64,000 bases of DNA from Arthrinium phaeospermum. Taxonomy: Eukaryota; Ascomycota; Sordariomycetes; Amphisphaeriales; Apiosporaceae. Position numbers and translations under genes: made by a program. The DNA is taken from positions 3,410,001 through 3,474,000 of the forward strand of contig QYRS01000006.1 of the NCBI GenBank assembly GCA_006503535.1, in the 5' to 3' direction. Under the pieces are notes generated by a model. That model was not told the DNA's origin, did no database searches, and was given only the letters and a program-made list of their open reading frames with translations. Below are positions 32,732 through 44,069 of the stretch, in pieces (the stretch's first letter is position 1; every line of letters begins with the position of its first letter).

Positions 32732-33909
32732 CTTAACGAGTATGGAATGAAGGTGCGATGAAGGTGATAGTGTTACAGGTTCCAGAAGAGGTCTTTGGGA
32801 CAGCGATGCAGAACCATATTTATATATGACCCCAAACCGTCGGTATTCTGTAGTACATTGGGGTATACCAAAAAGAACACCATCAGGCAATCTCGAGGCT
32901 TGGGGCCGCTGCAGAAGGAGCCAACATCGTCGCCCTCTCGAAACGGCCGTGATTTGGCCAGTACATGAGTGGGGTGCTGAGCTTGAATAAGACGTATCGA
33001 ATTCTGAAGAGAATGAAGATACATCGAATTACAAGGGCCAGACTCAGATGCTGTATATGAGGTGTGCATTGCGTGATGTTTGACGTTGGTGTTGGTTTCT
33101 GATCCTTTTTGATGTTGGTGTGCGGCTTGAATCATCAACATGCAACAATAGGTTGCCAACTTCCTTAAGGATATATGTTGGATGTTGATCCCAGCGCGGC
33201 CTTTCGTCGTCTTTCTATGGATTCGACTCCGGGTAGTCCCCAACATGCATGAGCCCGCAAGGCCGAAGCCCCGAAGCCGGGGGCACGTGTCTAGAGTTGA
33301 GCCGATAGATCGAATGAGAGATGTGTTTCACAAACTCTGAAAATGTGACGGTGGCCACCCATACCTCGGGAGCGATGCCTCTTTTCGTCGCGTCTTGCAT
33401 GTCGTTGGTTGTGCCGCCGTTGTGTCGGGGGTGTGGTGGGGCGATGCACATCCCTGGGGGCGGTTGGCCGAAGCACCCCGGACACTTCCCGAGCCACGCC
33501 CGCTGGTAGTAGAAGACGCATGAGCTAAATTTAGCAGCGAATGAAACTCCAGAGGATTTGGGTTGTTGGTAATACCATAGCAGCCATAATTCTGTGGTTG
33601 AGGCGTCCAATTGAGGTCTCTTAGGTTTGGCTTTGAGAAGTCCAACTGTAAATGCAAAGCAGGCCGAAGGAGGAATATTCGTGACGAAACACTTGAAGTT
33701 GGTCTACAGCGCCCCCAACGACGGCAATCGGACATTCTCTAACGATGGTCATCGTACACTTGAATTACAGACTTGGGCACATACATATAAATAATCTCGC
33801 CTTTGTCCGTGTTGTAGCATTGAAGACCGTTATTCGTTATCACTGCGTTGCAACCCTGCGCAAAGTAGCCCCCTGAAAGATCCTTATCGCCTCCAAAAGG
33901 CCCGTCAAG
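32732..33909. other. Intergenic region with unassigned minus-strand frames
   Basis: Between two divergent secreted-protein genes. On the minus strand, a frame ending at 33739 reads GGDKDLSGGYFAQGCNAV and YMYVPKSVIQVYDDHR, which looks protein-like, and another at 33215-33610 has scattered cysteines. They could be remnants of a small secreted-protein gene. I could not join them into a gene with a start codon. Confidence 0.35.
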
Positions 33910-35210
33910 ATGCACCTTCGAAATATTCTTTTCTCCTCGTTCCTGGGCATTTGTCTGGCTCAACGCTGGAAAATTGACCAATCTTGCGGTAAGTACACTT
34001 CGCAACGCCGCATGCCAAAAGCTACTATGGTGGACTAGAAGGGGAATATCTCTAGGCAATGACGTCCAGCCCTTGGAGTCCGCATTCACCCAGGCTCGAG
34101 ATCTGGCGACGAACGCGTACTCCGTCCTGGAAGAGCATTACGATACCGACGCCCATGTACAACAGATGGTCAAGTATATCCTCGGCGATGACACCAACCT
34201 CCAGGGAAAGGTGGATACGGTCAAAGGTAGGCGTTATACTATTGAGTGCTCTATTGCCATCAGATATTGACCCATAGCACTCCTGGCTATATATAGTATT
34301 GCCTCCAAATATAAGGGGTAGATGAAAGACCAGCTAACAAAGAGCTAGATGCTTTCAGAGGTGTCGAGACGTATGAGCCAGCGCCATTCTCCTGGCTGGA
34401 CACATTTGGCTCGACAAATACCGATGTGGTAAGATTCCTCTGCAAATTACCGGAATCAATAATTGGCATCTGAAACTAACAACATGCAGTTGATTTACTG
34501 CGATGGTTCCAATTTCAATACCCACACAAGAGACGATGGCATGGTGCTACATCAAAACAAGGCAATGGGTGGCGCTCTGGTTAATCCCGGCGACTGGCCC
34601 ATGTTCGACGCCTGCTTCAACAAGGACCCCGCACAATCCAAAACACCCGTTCCAATGGCGATCACCATAAGCTCCGACGGGGAGGACAAGAAAGCGTATG
34701 ACCGGGCCATGGCGGTATGGGGCGCCACGGGGGCAAAGGGCGACGCGCCGGACCGCGCACAGTTCGCGAGACCGCGACCGAACTTACTGAACACCATCAA
34801 TCTCTGCAAGTGGAACCTGGCCTTGCAGCGAGACAGCGGCTGGCCAAAGATTGATCAGGAGTTGATTGCCAGTGCTCAGGACTTCACCTTCTTACAGGGG
34901 CTCCAGAATGACAACAGGGCCATCAACAAGCTCTCGGAAACGATGGGGGCGACGTTCCTGCACGAGGTAAATGCTCTCTTTGTCGATGTCTATTCGAAGG
35001 TCTGCTAACCCCTCGTAGTTAACTCACACTAACCAGGGAGGAAAACTCATTGACAACTTGAAAGATGGCGACTGTTATGGTTGGGTCTGTGTGACCCGAT
35101 TACGCGACCCGATGAATTCTGACTCGGTCAATATGCTTGGCGTAGTTCTCAAGGTCTGGTCTTTGGGATTCTATGTTGACCAAGATGGGCGGATCCAGAA
35201 GAAAACCTGA
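33910..35210 (+). CDS. Secreted M35-like (HExxH) metalloprotease
   Basis: A 332-aa protein from exons 33910-33988, 34056-34226, 34349-34428, 34490-34966 and 35019-35210. All five join in frame. The signal peptide is MHLRNILFSSFLGICLAQ. The zinc motif H268-E269-L-T-H272 is split by intron 4 between E269 and L270. Asp287 in GDCYGW lies where deuterolysin/aspzincin (M35-type) enzymes have their third zinc ligand. Only two to four cysteines flank it, fewer than in classical deuterolysins, so this is a distant member. It would act outside the cell on proteins if active. Neighbours are another secreted protein (divergent) and the duplicated genes after 35.5 kb (convergent). Catalytic activity is inferred from the motif. 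Confidence 0.75.
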
Positions 35211-35499
35211 AAAGTGGCGGTTGCGTTCCTCGAGAAGATTCCATGTGTGGGCAATAACCTGCATTGGTTTGTTGGCTTGGGGGAGGGCACTGGGCTACTC
35301 ATGATCAATGGTAGTTGTGTATAAACGAGTCAAATGATAATGCTTTTAAGCGACGAGCGCCAGCCGTGTTTACATCTTCCTTTCCCACCATTATTCGCTA
35401 CACCAGTTTAGGTTCAAATCATATACCCCTGACCGTGTCTACCAACCCTCGCCATGATAAGCAAGCACTCGAAGTCTGATTTCCCTGCTGCCTTTGTTT

Positions 35500-36728
35500 T
35501 CAATCTACAACTAGATGATGGTGATCCTGGAGGGCATGTGGACTCCCAAATGTCCAAGAGGCCATGGCTGGGATTGTCATGTCAGAGGAGCTTTGGGAGA
35601 GAAGTTGCGGTATGTTGACACCACTGCGCTCCAGCGCGAGCTCGCTGGCTTCTATCTGGGCCACGGTGAGGCCCTTCCATATAGAGAAGCCGAGGCCCAG
35701 CGGGAAATCGTGATAGTACAGCACGCGAGGCGCGCCAGCGTCGTCCACACCCACTACACGATGCCGCTGGCGCAATCTGCGGCGGATCTGCACAGGTTTC
35801 GACGACGGACGGAATTGATGTCCGCCTCCATCTTCTTCGAGGAAGAGACGGTGCGGGCCTCCTATCCTAGGCTTGAGCTTGGGGAGGTCGAAGGATAAAT
35901 CCAGATGGCTCAAGTTGGCAAGCTGCTTAAACGGGCGGAGCAAAGCTCGCTCGTGGACTACTGCCCAATAGGGCTTTTGGGTATGGTCGAGCCAGACGGA
36001 AAGCTTTCGGAGGTACGGGAGGTGAGTGATGATGCCCTGCGGTATTGCAGCCCAGATCTCCGCCTTCTCCTTGTAGAGCGGCGCCAACTCTCGTCCCGGC
36101 GCCGATGGCTGGTCGTCAAAGAACTCGAAAAACGGAAGCGGGAGGCTTAGAGTGATCTCCAGCTGCTGAATAGGCGATTGCAACAGTTCTGGGTACCCAC
36201 TGCTTTCGGACGGATCTTGCAAAGTGGCTGAAAACTGGAGGAGACTGTTGATCGTTTCCAGGTCGGTCACGTGAAAGCACACTTTTTCTTTCATCCAACC
36301 CAGAATTTCGTGGTACCTAATGACTTTGCGTCAGCGATGCCTTTGTAAGACATGTTACAATTTTGGGCCTCGTACAGTCTTTTACAAACTGGCAAAAACG
36401 AGGTGGGTTTCGCAGTGTTCACAGATCCCTGCTCCTCCTTTTCCCTGGCTAGGGCGGCTTCTTCGCATTGCCAATGGGGACCCCATGTCGAGGCCAGCCG
36501 ACGCGCCCATATCCGTTCGTCCGGGTCGTCGTCCCGTGAAAGACGTCGCTCGTCTCCAACATGCTCAGCGCCCAAGTCCGGGTCAAAGCACCGGGTGAGC
36601 CGGAAGCCCCCTTGCGAGGAGAGGCTGATGTGGATCCCAACAGATTCAATTAAGTCGGCGTAAATGGCGCGACGAATCTCAAATGGGACGAGAAAGAGGC
36701 CGCTCGCTGATTGGGGGTTATACGGCAT
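35500..36728 (-). CDS. Hypothetical protein, tandem pair copy 1
   Basis: A 389-aa protein from exons 36728-36376 and 36316-35500. The ATG at 36728 was chosen because the copy at 38316 starts the same way (MPYNPQSASGLFLVPFEIRR against MSYEPQSTSALFLVPIEIRR). The opening segment, P-x-E-I-R-R-x-I-Y, resembles the start of F-box-like/DUF7730-type fungal proteins. It is followed by RLTRCFDPDLGAEHVGDERR and STWGPHWQCEE, then CKRLYHEI across the intron and HVTDLETINSL. Function unknown. It shares exon structure and intron phase with copy 2, so the pair arose by tandem duplication. Confidence 0.75.
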
Positions 36729-37133
36729 GATGGGCTTGTCTCGAGGCAAGAAACTAAAGTGAAGTGGGATAAAGTCGAGAATAAGCGCCCTGGGGGGATG
36801 CCGTTGGTTTTATCTTGGATGCGGGGCGCGGTGTGGCGGTGGGGGCTGTTGGTTGTTTGCTGCAACCACACGGCTGGGCTGCGAAGAGATGCGAAGCCAT
36901 TCCAGTGCTGCAGCGTCGTTGCACGATCTCGTATGTGGCACCATCACCAGATCATACATACATAGTCATGGCTTTGAATTCATCAGTATTGAGATATCAG
37001 AAGCTGCCGGCAATTGCTCTTTGTTCCTTTGATCAGCCGGCACATCAAAACAAAGAACTCGTGATTATTTCAAATATAGCATATGCTAGCGTAACGCGTG
37101 GCCGCGCCTACTGCCTCCTCCATATCCCCTCCC
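36729..37133. other. Spacer between tandem copies
   Basis: About 400 bp between copy 1 and the 3' end of copy 2, including the promoter of copy 1. No other feature seen. Confidence 0.35.
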
Positions 37134-38316
37134 TCACATATTGGGCCAGGTTGTTTGGGTCCGCCGCAGCACGCCTTCCACACTTTGCCCATGTGTCTCC
37201 ATGGTCCTCTCCAGCTTCTCTCTCTCCTCCATCGAAAGGTCCTGGAACAGATGCGTCCCCAGGCTGACGGGGAAGTCGGAAGCGTACGCAGGCCCGAAGT
37301 AACGGCCTCGCTCGCTTTTATAAACGTGATACCTCTGACGTAACCGGCGCCTGACTTGCATCGGCCGGGTCGATGGCCCCAACCGGCATCCCCCTGTCCC
37401 TTCGTCTTCTGGTAGCAAGTGGCGTAGCGGGTCCTCGGCCCGGGGATGGAGCTTGGGGAGGTCGAGGGTCATTCCCAAATTTGGGTTGCTGGCAAGGTGC
37501 TCGAAGTGGTGGAGCACAGCACGCTCATTCACGACGGACCAGTAGGTTGCATTGCAATGATCCAGCCAGACCCGAAGCCTCCGGAGCGAGGTCAGGTGGG
37601 CGACAAGTCTTTGGGGTAGCGCCAGCCAGGTCTGAGCCTGCGTTGCCACAACTGATGGCACTTCCTCACCAGTAGGAGAGGGTCGGTCGTCGAAGTATTC
37701 GAAAAAGAACATGGGAAGTCTCAGAGCGACACAGAGCCTCGTAATGCCGGGCAACCTCAAGTGGCTGAAGCCAATAGCGGAGGCAGTGGGCGACACGGAC
37801 GGGTTGGGCGAAAGATCGAACATTGCCGAGATTGTAGCAAAGTCGGTCAGGTAAAAATATACCTGCTCCCTTAACCAATCCATAACCTCAAAATGCCTAA
37901 ACAGGACATGTTAGATCAGATTGCTCCATATCAGGTGGCGTTGATCGAGTCGAGACTTACAGCCTCTTGCAGGTGGTCAAAAATGAACCCGCTGATGCCA
38001 CCTTGCTGCCATCGCTTTCCGCCACCTCTTTGGCAAGGGCCATCTCTTCGCATCCCCAATGCGGACCCCAAGTGGAGGCTAAGCGACGACACCATATCTG
38101 TCTATTTGAGTCCTCATCGTCCGCCGCGGGCCGCCGTTCAAATCCGACATGCTCGGCACCCAGGTCCGGGTTGAGGCATCGCGTAAGCCGGACACGCCCA
38201 TCCGGGGAGAGGATAATATGGACCCCCTCGGTATCTACCAGACTAGCATAGACTGCGCGGCGAATTTCTATTGGGACGAGGAAGAGGGCGCTTGTAGATT
38301 GGGGTTCATATGACAT
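37134..38316 (-). CDS. Hypothetical protein, tandem pair copy 2
   Basis: A 372-aa protein from exons 38316-37961 and 37896-37134, joined CKRL|HFEVMDWLREQ, the same splice position and phase as copy 1. Shared blocks with copy 1 are CLNPDLGAEHVGFERR, RRLASTWGPHWGCEEMALA, FYLTDFATISAM, LRLPMFFFEYFDDRPS, LRVWLDHCNATYWSVVNERA and LDLPKLHPR. No signal peptide or membrane segment. The N-terminal P-x-E-I-R-R-A-V-Y resembles fungal F-box-like/DUF7730 proteins, but I would not assign ubiquitin-ligase function. Confidence 0.75.
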
Positions 38317-39182
38317 CGTGAGTAAGATCAGACAGCACTGAAGTGATTGTGGGGGGAAGTTGCGTCTATTTTTACCCTAGGCGAAATGGCTGTTGGTTTT
38401 GTTTGGCTTGTCCTGGTGCGGGGTGTAGAGTGGCGGTGGGGGCTGAGCAGGGAAAAGGGGCAGGCAGCAGCGGCGTACCACCATCTCGTCTGTGGCATCA
38501 TCCCCAGCTCATGCATGCAAAGGCATGACCTTAAAGCATCTGATTGTTAGGTATAAGTTGTTCTTGGTAACTGCCCTTTGTTCTCTTCTTTGATCGACCC
38601 GCATCCTTGCTATGGCTCGGCAGTACTTGAATTACTACACCAGAACAAAGAGTCCGGGGTGAAATTCTAATATATTGGTATAATTGGATCGCATTCGTGT
38701 CAAGAATCACACAACCATCCTTAATAAGATGCCTATAAAGATCATACTATCATCTATCTCCGTCTTCAGTAACCTGACAAGCCTGGGCACCCAGAATGCG
38801 TCGTAAAGAGGGGGCCAAGGTTCAGGGGTATGCAACACCCTCCTGAGTATGCACCATCAAAGCATGAAATTGAACAGAGGGGAACTTTACTAAAACGAAA
38901 CTTGCAAACTGGCCCCAAAAAGAACAATTGTATTGTTCATAGAGCAACCGGTTTTTTCAAAGAACTGCCGATGTGTTTCGAAACTATGCCCAGTACGCCG
39001 AGAAACAGCTCGAATGCTCGAAGATTGGTCTCATAATATAAAATCAGCCTGAATTGCACTACTAGTTGGGAGACTCGAATTATCCGTAACGACTATCGAC
39101 AGCTCTTTTAATCAATCTTCCTTCATACCACCGAGACACCAAATCTACACCCGAAAGATTGATAGACCCAGAGTTCATAATC
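38317..39182. promoter_or_regulatory. Intergenic region upstream of the four-gene array
   Basis: No gene seen. At 38962-38980 the motif GAACTGCCGATGTGTTTCG occurs about 200 bp before the first array gene. A near-identical copy (GAACCGCCGACGTGTTTCG, 41083-41101) precedes the second gene. This suggests a shared promoter element or a duplicated promoter. Confidence 0.5.
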
Positions 39183-40337
39183 ATGGACGCAGAAAGCTCA
39201 ACACCCCCACAAGGGCGACTGGTCCCGGATACCATCGTATTTGGATGCACGCACATGGACAGCTTCTCACAGCTGAGACCGACGGTAAGAGGAATCTACA
39301 GACGCCTTGTGGAACAACGGCTGACGGAACCCCCAGGCGCGATCGCTTACCTCCAACAGTACTGCGCCAGCTGCAAAACCGGCGCTGAACATGCCGAACT
39401 GCAGGGAACCGCGCAGGGCGCCTGGTTCCACATGGTGAGGCAGCCGCTGACGGCGCATGGCTGGGGCTGCAGAGACCGCGTGTCGCTCATGCTGATGTTC
39501 CATCTGACGCTGCTCAATCTCAGCAGTGACAGGCTGCGCGAACACCTCCTCGACACCCGTCAGGACTTTTACTATCACGTCCTCAATGTCTTTCGCCACT
39601 GGTGCAAGGTTGTGGCGCTGGGCATGAACACGGAGGAGGACCCTCAAGCCTTGGAGCGGCTCCTGGCCCTCATCGAGGAGGTGTATGGCCGTTTTGTCCA
39701 TCAAGAAGTCCAGACGTTGGTTCAGCTTTACCACCGGCAACTGTCGATCCCATGTTGGGATATGGCACAAGTTTGGCCAGCAACAGAAAACGAATTGGGC
39801 TTTAGATTTATGGACGAGGTCCAAAGATTCCGTGTTGGTGCACGTTTGATCCGAGAATACCCTGCGGATCTTACCGAAGCCATGGACAACCTTTGCGACG
39901 CAGCCAGCGCGTGGAGCGCGGCGCTCCTGGGCCCCCCACAACAAGGCGACATGAGAGCGAGTACTCTCCGACCAGAAGTCGCGAAGAGCACGTCCATGTC
40001 CGAGGGCGACATGGAGAGCTTACGGGATTTGATCGTGGCGGTCAACGACGAAACGATGCGGTTCAAGATCTTGCTTTTTCACCTATACAAGATGCAGCGG
40101 CAGCTCGAGCACGTCGACGATCCGCATCACCCGCGCCCGTGGGGCGCCTTCTTGTTCACCGTCTTCGTAGCCGAGGACGAAGCGCAGGTCAAAGGGTTTC
40201 TTGAACGTCTCCAGGCTCTGGAGGAACGGGCCATGATCCTGTTACCGCTCCAAGCGAGGTTGCGGGAAGAATGGGATAGGTGGGTGGACTTCGCCAAGCC
40301 ATTCGCTGACCTCATTCGGAGCGAGGAAGAGGTATAG
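39183..40337 (+). CDS. Unrecognised protein, CxH...CxxC family member 3
   Basis: A 384-aa single-exon protein; ATG at 39183 chosen (the in-frame extension upstream has no ATG). Family signature: VFGCTH then YCASC, with IYRRLVEQRLTEPP between. Downstream blocks shared with the next three genes are FRHWCKVVAL, YPADLTEAM, SAALLGPPQQGDM, NDETMRFKILLFHLYK and LEERAMILLPLQARL followed by WVDFAKPFADLI. It looks soluble and helical, with no signal peptide or membrane segment. Function unknown; metal binding through Cys/His is inferred. First gene of a head-to-tail array of four. Confidence 0.8.
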   Translation: MDAESSTPPQGRLVPDTIVFGCTHMDSFSQLRPTVRGIYRRLVEQRLTEPPGAIAYLQQYCASCKTGAEHAELQGTAQGAWFHMVRQPLTAHGWGCRDRVSLMLMFHLTLLNLSSDRLREHLLDTRQDFYYHVLNVFRHWCKVVALGMNTEEDPQALERLLALIEEVYGRFVHQEVQTLVQLYHRQLSIPCWDMAQVWPATENELGFRFMDEVQRFRVGARLIREYPADLTEAMDNLCDAASAWSAALLGPPQQGDMRASTLRPEVAKSTSMSEGDMESLRDLIVAVNDETMRFKILLFHLYKMQRQLEHVDDPHHPRPWGAFLFTVFVAEDEAQVKGFLERLQALEERAMILLPLQARLREEWDRWVDFAKPFADLIRSEEEV

Positions 40338-41372
40338 AGGGAGTATGCTGTCATCACTTTAGAACTGCAAGTAAAATTCTCGCATTCTTTCTTACAAGGG
40401 CTGGAAATACAGCCTTTCATTCTTGTGAGTTAGTAGAGTTAGCTAGGACATGAAATATCATCAACTAAACACTGTTTTTACTTAGTCTCCTCATATCGAT
40501 GTGACCTAATCAACCATTCATACTGTCTTATATAGGTTTTGAACTGCGAGCAACGTTAGCCATGGCAAACTTCAGCTGCTGATCGCCGCATTAGAAACAT
40601 ACTTGGTTCAAAAAAGACGACTGACTTACTGATGAATTACCAAGGGCGAAGACAGCATTAACTACTGGAGAAAAAAGTATTTTCAGGTGGCAAATCTCCC
40701 TGGGTATGCTTCTTGGTTAGTTATGCGCCTAGGGACTGATGCAGGGGTTCGGACGCTCTCAGTTGGTTCCAGCCCCTGGCCGACAAGAGGCCGAAGACCT
40801 AAAGCAAGAAGAGGCAGTGCAACTGCCACCCGCAGCTTTACTCCATGATCCACGTATCATATCAGAATCAACTTGTATATGAGGAAATGATATACCTGCG
40901 TAGTCGATGAACCTAATTGGCTCCCAACTTGGGCCATGGTAAGCAATTCATTAGATCCGTGCAAATTCTGAAACAGACAGGCCATATCGGCGGACAAAGA
41001 TATGAAATCCGAAGTCAATCTGAACACCTCGTATTACAAAGGAGAATAATCCATTGTTTCCGGATCGGAACGGCGGCTTTTAGAACCGCCGACGTGTTTC
41101 GGCACACAAAGGGCTGTAATACTGATTTTGGTTGGCCAATGACGTTGTGATTGCAGCTCGGATAAGTTTCAGAACATGGCGACGATTCCGACACATGTGT
41201 CGGAAGTCCGACGGCTATACCTCCGATATATATTAGTCGGCCATCTCCGGGCATCCTGGTCTGGATTTGGACCTTCCGCAAACACCAATGGACCTCACCG
41301 CCATTATCCATACCATCGAACAATCATATCTCACAAGATCCAAAGCTTTGCTGAACAGTCGCCAACGCAACA
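40338..41372. promoter_or_regulatory. Promoter region between array genes 1 and 2
   Basis: One kilobase without a gene. It contains the 41083-41101 motif shared with the region upstream of the first array gene, and immediately before it an inverted repeat GGCGG-CTTTTAGAA-CCGCC (about 41073-41091). Confidence 0.5.
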
Positions 41373-42533
41373 ATGTCTCGCGGAACGCGACTAGTCCCGG
41401 ACGTGGTCGTCTTTAGCTGCGATCATGAAATGAAAGTATCCGAGATTCCCTTCATCGACTTCATCGAGTACAAACGCATTGCGAACAGCCCCAAGCTGGT
41501 ACCGGAGGTATCGGAGATATTCGAAAGCCTGGTGGTGCACGACTTGATCAAGCCCCCGACCGAAAAGGCCACCCTCAGACGACTATGTCCACACTGTATA
41601 CCCAAGGTAGCCTTCACCAAGTGGAAAGGCGATTGGCTCGGGGTCCTCTTGGATCCGCTGCGCCACATGAAGACGGGAACCCAAGACCGTGTCACCCTCG
41701 TGCTCCTCTTCAGGCAAATATGGTACATGCTTACCCAAGACAAACATCTAGATTACTGTCTCCGCAGCGACGCGGCCCCCAATGTCGCCTTCGCCTTCCG
41801 CCTCTGGTGCAAGACGACGGCCCTGTGGCTGAGCGACGAGTCGGACCGCAATGCCCGGACGCGGCTCCTGGCGGTGATCCAGGACTTGTACGGCCCGCTT
41901 GTGTTCCAAGAGGTCCGGAAGGTCATGGCCCACTACCAGCGTCAGCCGCCCCTCGGTAAGTGGAGCGTGGAGCAGGTCTGGCCGGGGACGGGCGCCTCGA
42001 GGGACGCCCATTTCCTCGCGCGCGTCGAAGAGTTTCGCCGGCGCGCCCGGGGCCCTCACGCGGCCTACCCCGTGGACCTGAGCCGCGAGTTCCACGAGGT
42101 CTGCCTCGCGGGCAGCTCTTTCGGCGCCGAGCTGCTCGGCCCCCCGCAGAAGGGCGACTTGCGGCTCGAGGTGCTGGGCCCCGAAGCCGCCAGGAGCAAG
42201 GCCGTCGTGACCCAGCGCGACATCGACCACCTGCTGGAGCTGATCGAGACGCTCAACGTCGAGACGATGAAGTTCAAGGCGCGGCTGTTCCGGCTCTTCC
42301 GCCGCGCCGCCGAGACGAAAGCGCTGGCGGACGGGGAGCAGGTGCAAGGGGTGCTGGACCTGGTCGAGTCGCTCGAGGAGCGGCGGGCGCGGGTCCTCAG
42401 CCCCCTCAAGGAAAGGCTGCGGCGCAGCTGGGATGCCTGGGTGGACTTCGCGAAGCCCTTTGCCGACCGCCTTGAAGGCCAGAGGCCGATCCGAGCGCCG
42501 CGTCGTGTCCGCGACTTTGGGAAGGGGATATAG
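41373..42533 (+). CDS. Unrecognised protein, CxH...CxxC family member 4
   Basis: A 386-aa single-exon protein. VVVFSCDH and RLCPHC form the signature, here with a longer insert between them (about 60 residues instead of 40). Shared blocks: EIFESLVVHDLIKPP, FRLWCKTTAL, YPVDLSREF, GAELLGPPQKGDLRLEVL, NVETMKFKARLFRLF and WVDFAKPFADRL. The C-terminus is basic (RAPRRVRDFGKGI). Closest to member 3 by the final WVDFAKPFAD block. GC-rich codon use throughout. Function unknown. Confidence 0.8.
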   Translation: MSRGTRLVPDVVVFSCDHEMKVSEIPFIDFIEYKRIANSPKLVPEVSEIFESLVVHDLIKPPTEKATLRRLCPHCIPKVAFTKWKGDWLGVLLDPLRHMKTGTQDRVTLVLLFRQIWYMLTQDKHLDYCLRSDAAPNVAFAFRLWCKTTALWLSDESDRNARTRLLAVIQDLYGPLVFQEVRKVMAHYQRQPPLGKWSVEQVWPGTGASRDAHFLARVEEFRRRARGPHAAYPVDLSREFHEVCLAGSSFGAELLGPPQKGDLRLEVLGPEAARSKAVVTQRDIDHLLELIETLNVETMKFKARLFRLFRRAAETKALADGEQVQGVLDLVESLEERRARVLSPLKERLRRSWDAWVDFAKPFADRLEGQRPIRAPRRVRDFGKGI

Positions 42534-42881
42534 TGATACTGAATTTTCTCATCTGCGGGCTGGATAGGTAAGAACGTACGTAGTTCAGACGCCCGATCTA
42601 AAGGGGGTTGAAGGCTTATACAATGAGTGCAGGATCAGAAACAGCACTTTGAGAAATATATAAGTAACAATACAACGCTTTTGTCTTGGATACAATGTCT
42701 TTGTCCCTGTAACCTCTACATAGAACGTCCAAGAAACAACGCCAATGTGAAAGGGAGGACTAGGGAGTATATATTAATAGCCTATCTGGGGCTCCCCGTT
42801 TGCTTGCTGGAAGGCTAGAGAAGCACAGCAACCCTTGAAATCATCCGGTAATATCCTTACAACAATCTGCAATTATCAAAG

Positions 42882-44069
42882 ATGGCCTACCCACTTAAAA
42901 CGATGCGTGGCTGGTTCACGAGCAAAAGGACGACTGGTCAAAGGGTCGTCCAAGAGTCGCCAGCCACTGAGCCACAACCGTACCCTGACATGTTCATTTA
43001 CGTCTGTGGCCACATCCTGGAGACCATTTACGACAACTGCTATCTACGTGACCTGTATAAGAGCCTTGTGGTCCACGACCTCGTTCCTCTCCCAGAAAAG
43101 CGGATCTATCTGAACCATCACTGCCCGAACTGTCTAAGTGATGCATTCAACAAGGCATGGGGCGAGGAAGGCTCAGACAGCTTGGCGATCAAGTGGAGCC
43201 AGATGATTTCGCATCCGCTCGACCAACAGACCGGGGACAGAAGCAAGGACCGGATCTCGTCTCTGCTCATGTTCCACGACCTCTGGACGACGCTGAACAT
43301 GCCCGAGCTGCAGGAGATGTACTTTGACCCCAAAGCCGAGGCGGCCTCGCACATTTTCCTCGCGTTCCGCACCTGGTGCCAGACCATCGCCCTCCACTGG
43401 CCGGCCGACGACCACGAGCGCCGGGCGCGGCGGCGGCTCATGGCGGTGCTGCAGGAACAGTTCGGCTCCTTCGCCGCCAACGACGTGCAGAAACTCATGG
43501 ATCTGTACCCGGCCCACCCCCAGGACCTCGACCGGATCCTCCCGGGGCCCGTCAGCGCCAAATACGGCGCCTACACCGCCCGCGTCCAGGCGTTCCGCGC
43601 GCGCACCCGGGCCCCGAACCTGACCTACCCGCTGGACCTCATGAGCGAGTACATCGACGTCCTCCTGGCGGCCAGCGTGTGGAGCGCGGAGCTGCTGGGG
43701 CCCCCGCAGTACGTGCCCCCGCAGTACAGCGATCTGCAGGAGGGCTTGCTCCACGTCTCCCTCGAGGAAGGGGAAGAGTCGAGCTACGACCGGGACCAGC
43801 ACAGGCGGCTGGAGCGGGCCATTACGGACGTCAACAACGAGACGATGCGGTTCAAGGTCCAGCTCTACGAGCTGTTCCAGTACTCGGAGCTGGCGAAGCG
43901 GATCGGGACCGAGGGGCAGCTGCACCTGCTGGTGAGCCGTGTCGACGAGCTGGAGGAGCGGGCTATGCTGTTGCGGCCTCTCGAGGCCAGGTTGCGGCAG
44001 CTTTGGGGGCTTTATGTGGCGTTTGCCAAGCCGCGGCTTCAGCGGCTGCGGGAGCAGATTAAAGAGTAG
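42882..44069 (+). CDS. Unrecognised protein, CxH...CxxC family member 5
   Basis: A 395-aa single-exon protein. Signature: MFIYVCGH then HHCPNCL, with LYKSLVVHDLVPLP between. Shared blocks: LLMFHDLWTTL, FRTWCQTIAL, YPLDLMSEY, SAELLGPPQ (here followed by an extra YVPPQY), NNETMRFKVQLYELFQYSEL and LEERAMLLRPLEARL. The first 25 residues are basic and Lys/Arg-rich (TMRGWFTSKRTTGQR), unlike the other copies. Function unknown. Confidence 0.8.
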   Translation: MAYPLKTMRGWFTSKRTTGQRVVQESPATEPQPYPDMFIYVCGHILETIYDNCYLRDLYKSLVVHDLVPLPEKRIYLNHHCPNCLSDAFNKAWGEEGSDSLAIKWSQMISHPLDQQTGDRSKDRISSLLMFHDLWTTLNMPELQEMYFDPKAEAASHIFLAFRTWCQTIALHWPADDHERRARRRLMAVLQEQFGSFAANDVQKLMDLYPAHPQDLDRILPGPVSAKYGAYTARVQAFRARTRAPNLTYPLDLMSEYIDVLLAASVWSAELLGPPQYVPPQYSDLQEGLLHVSLEEGEESSYDRDQHRRLERAITDVNNETMRFKVQLYELFQYSELAKRIGTEGQLHLLVSRVDELEERAMLLRPLEARLRQLWGLYVAFAKPRLQRLREQIKE

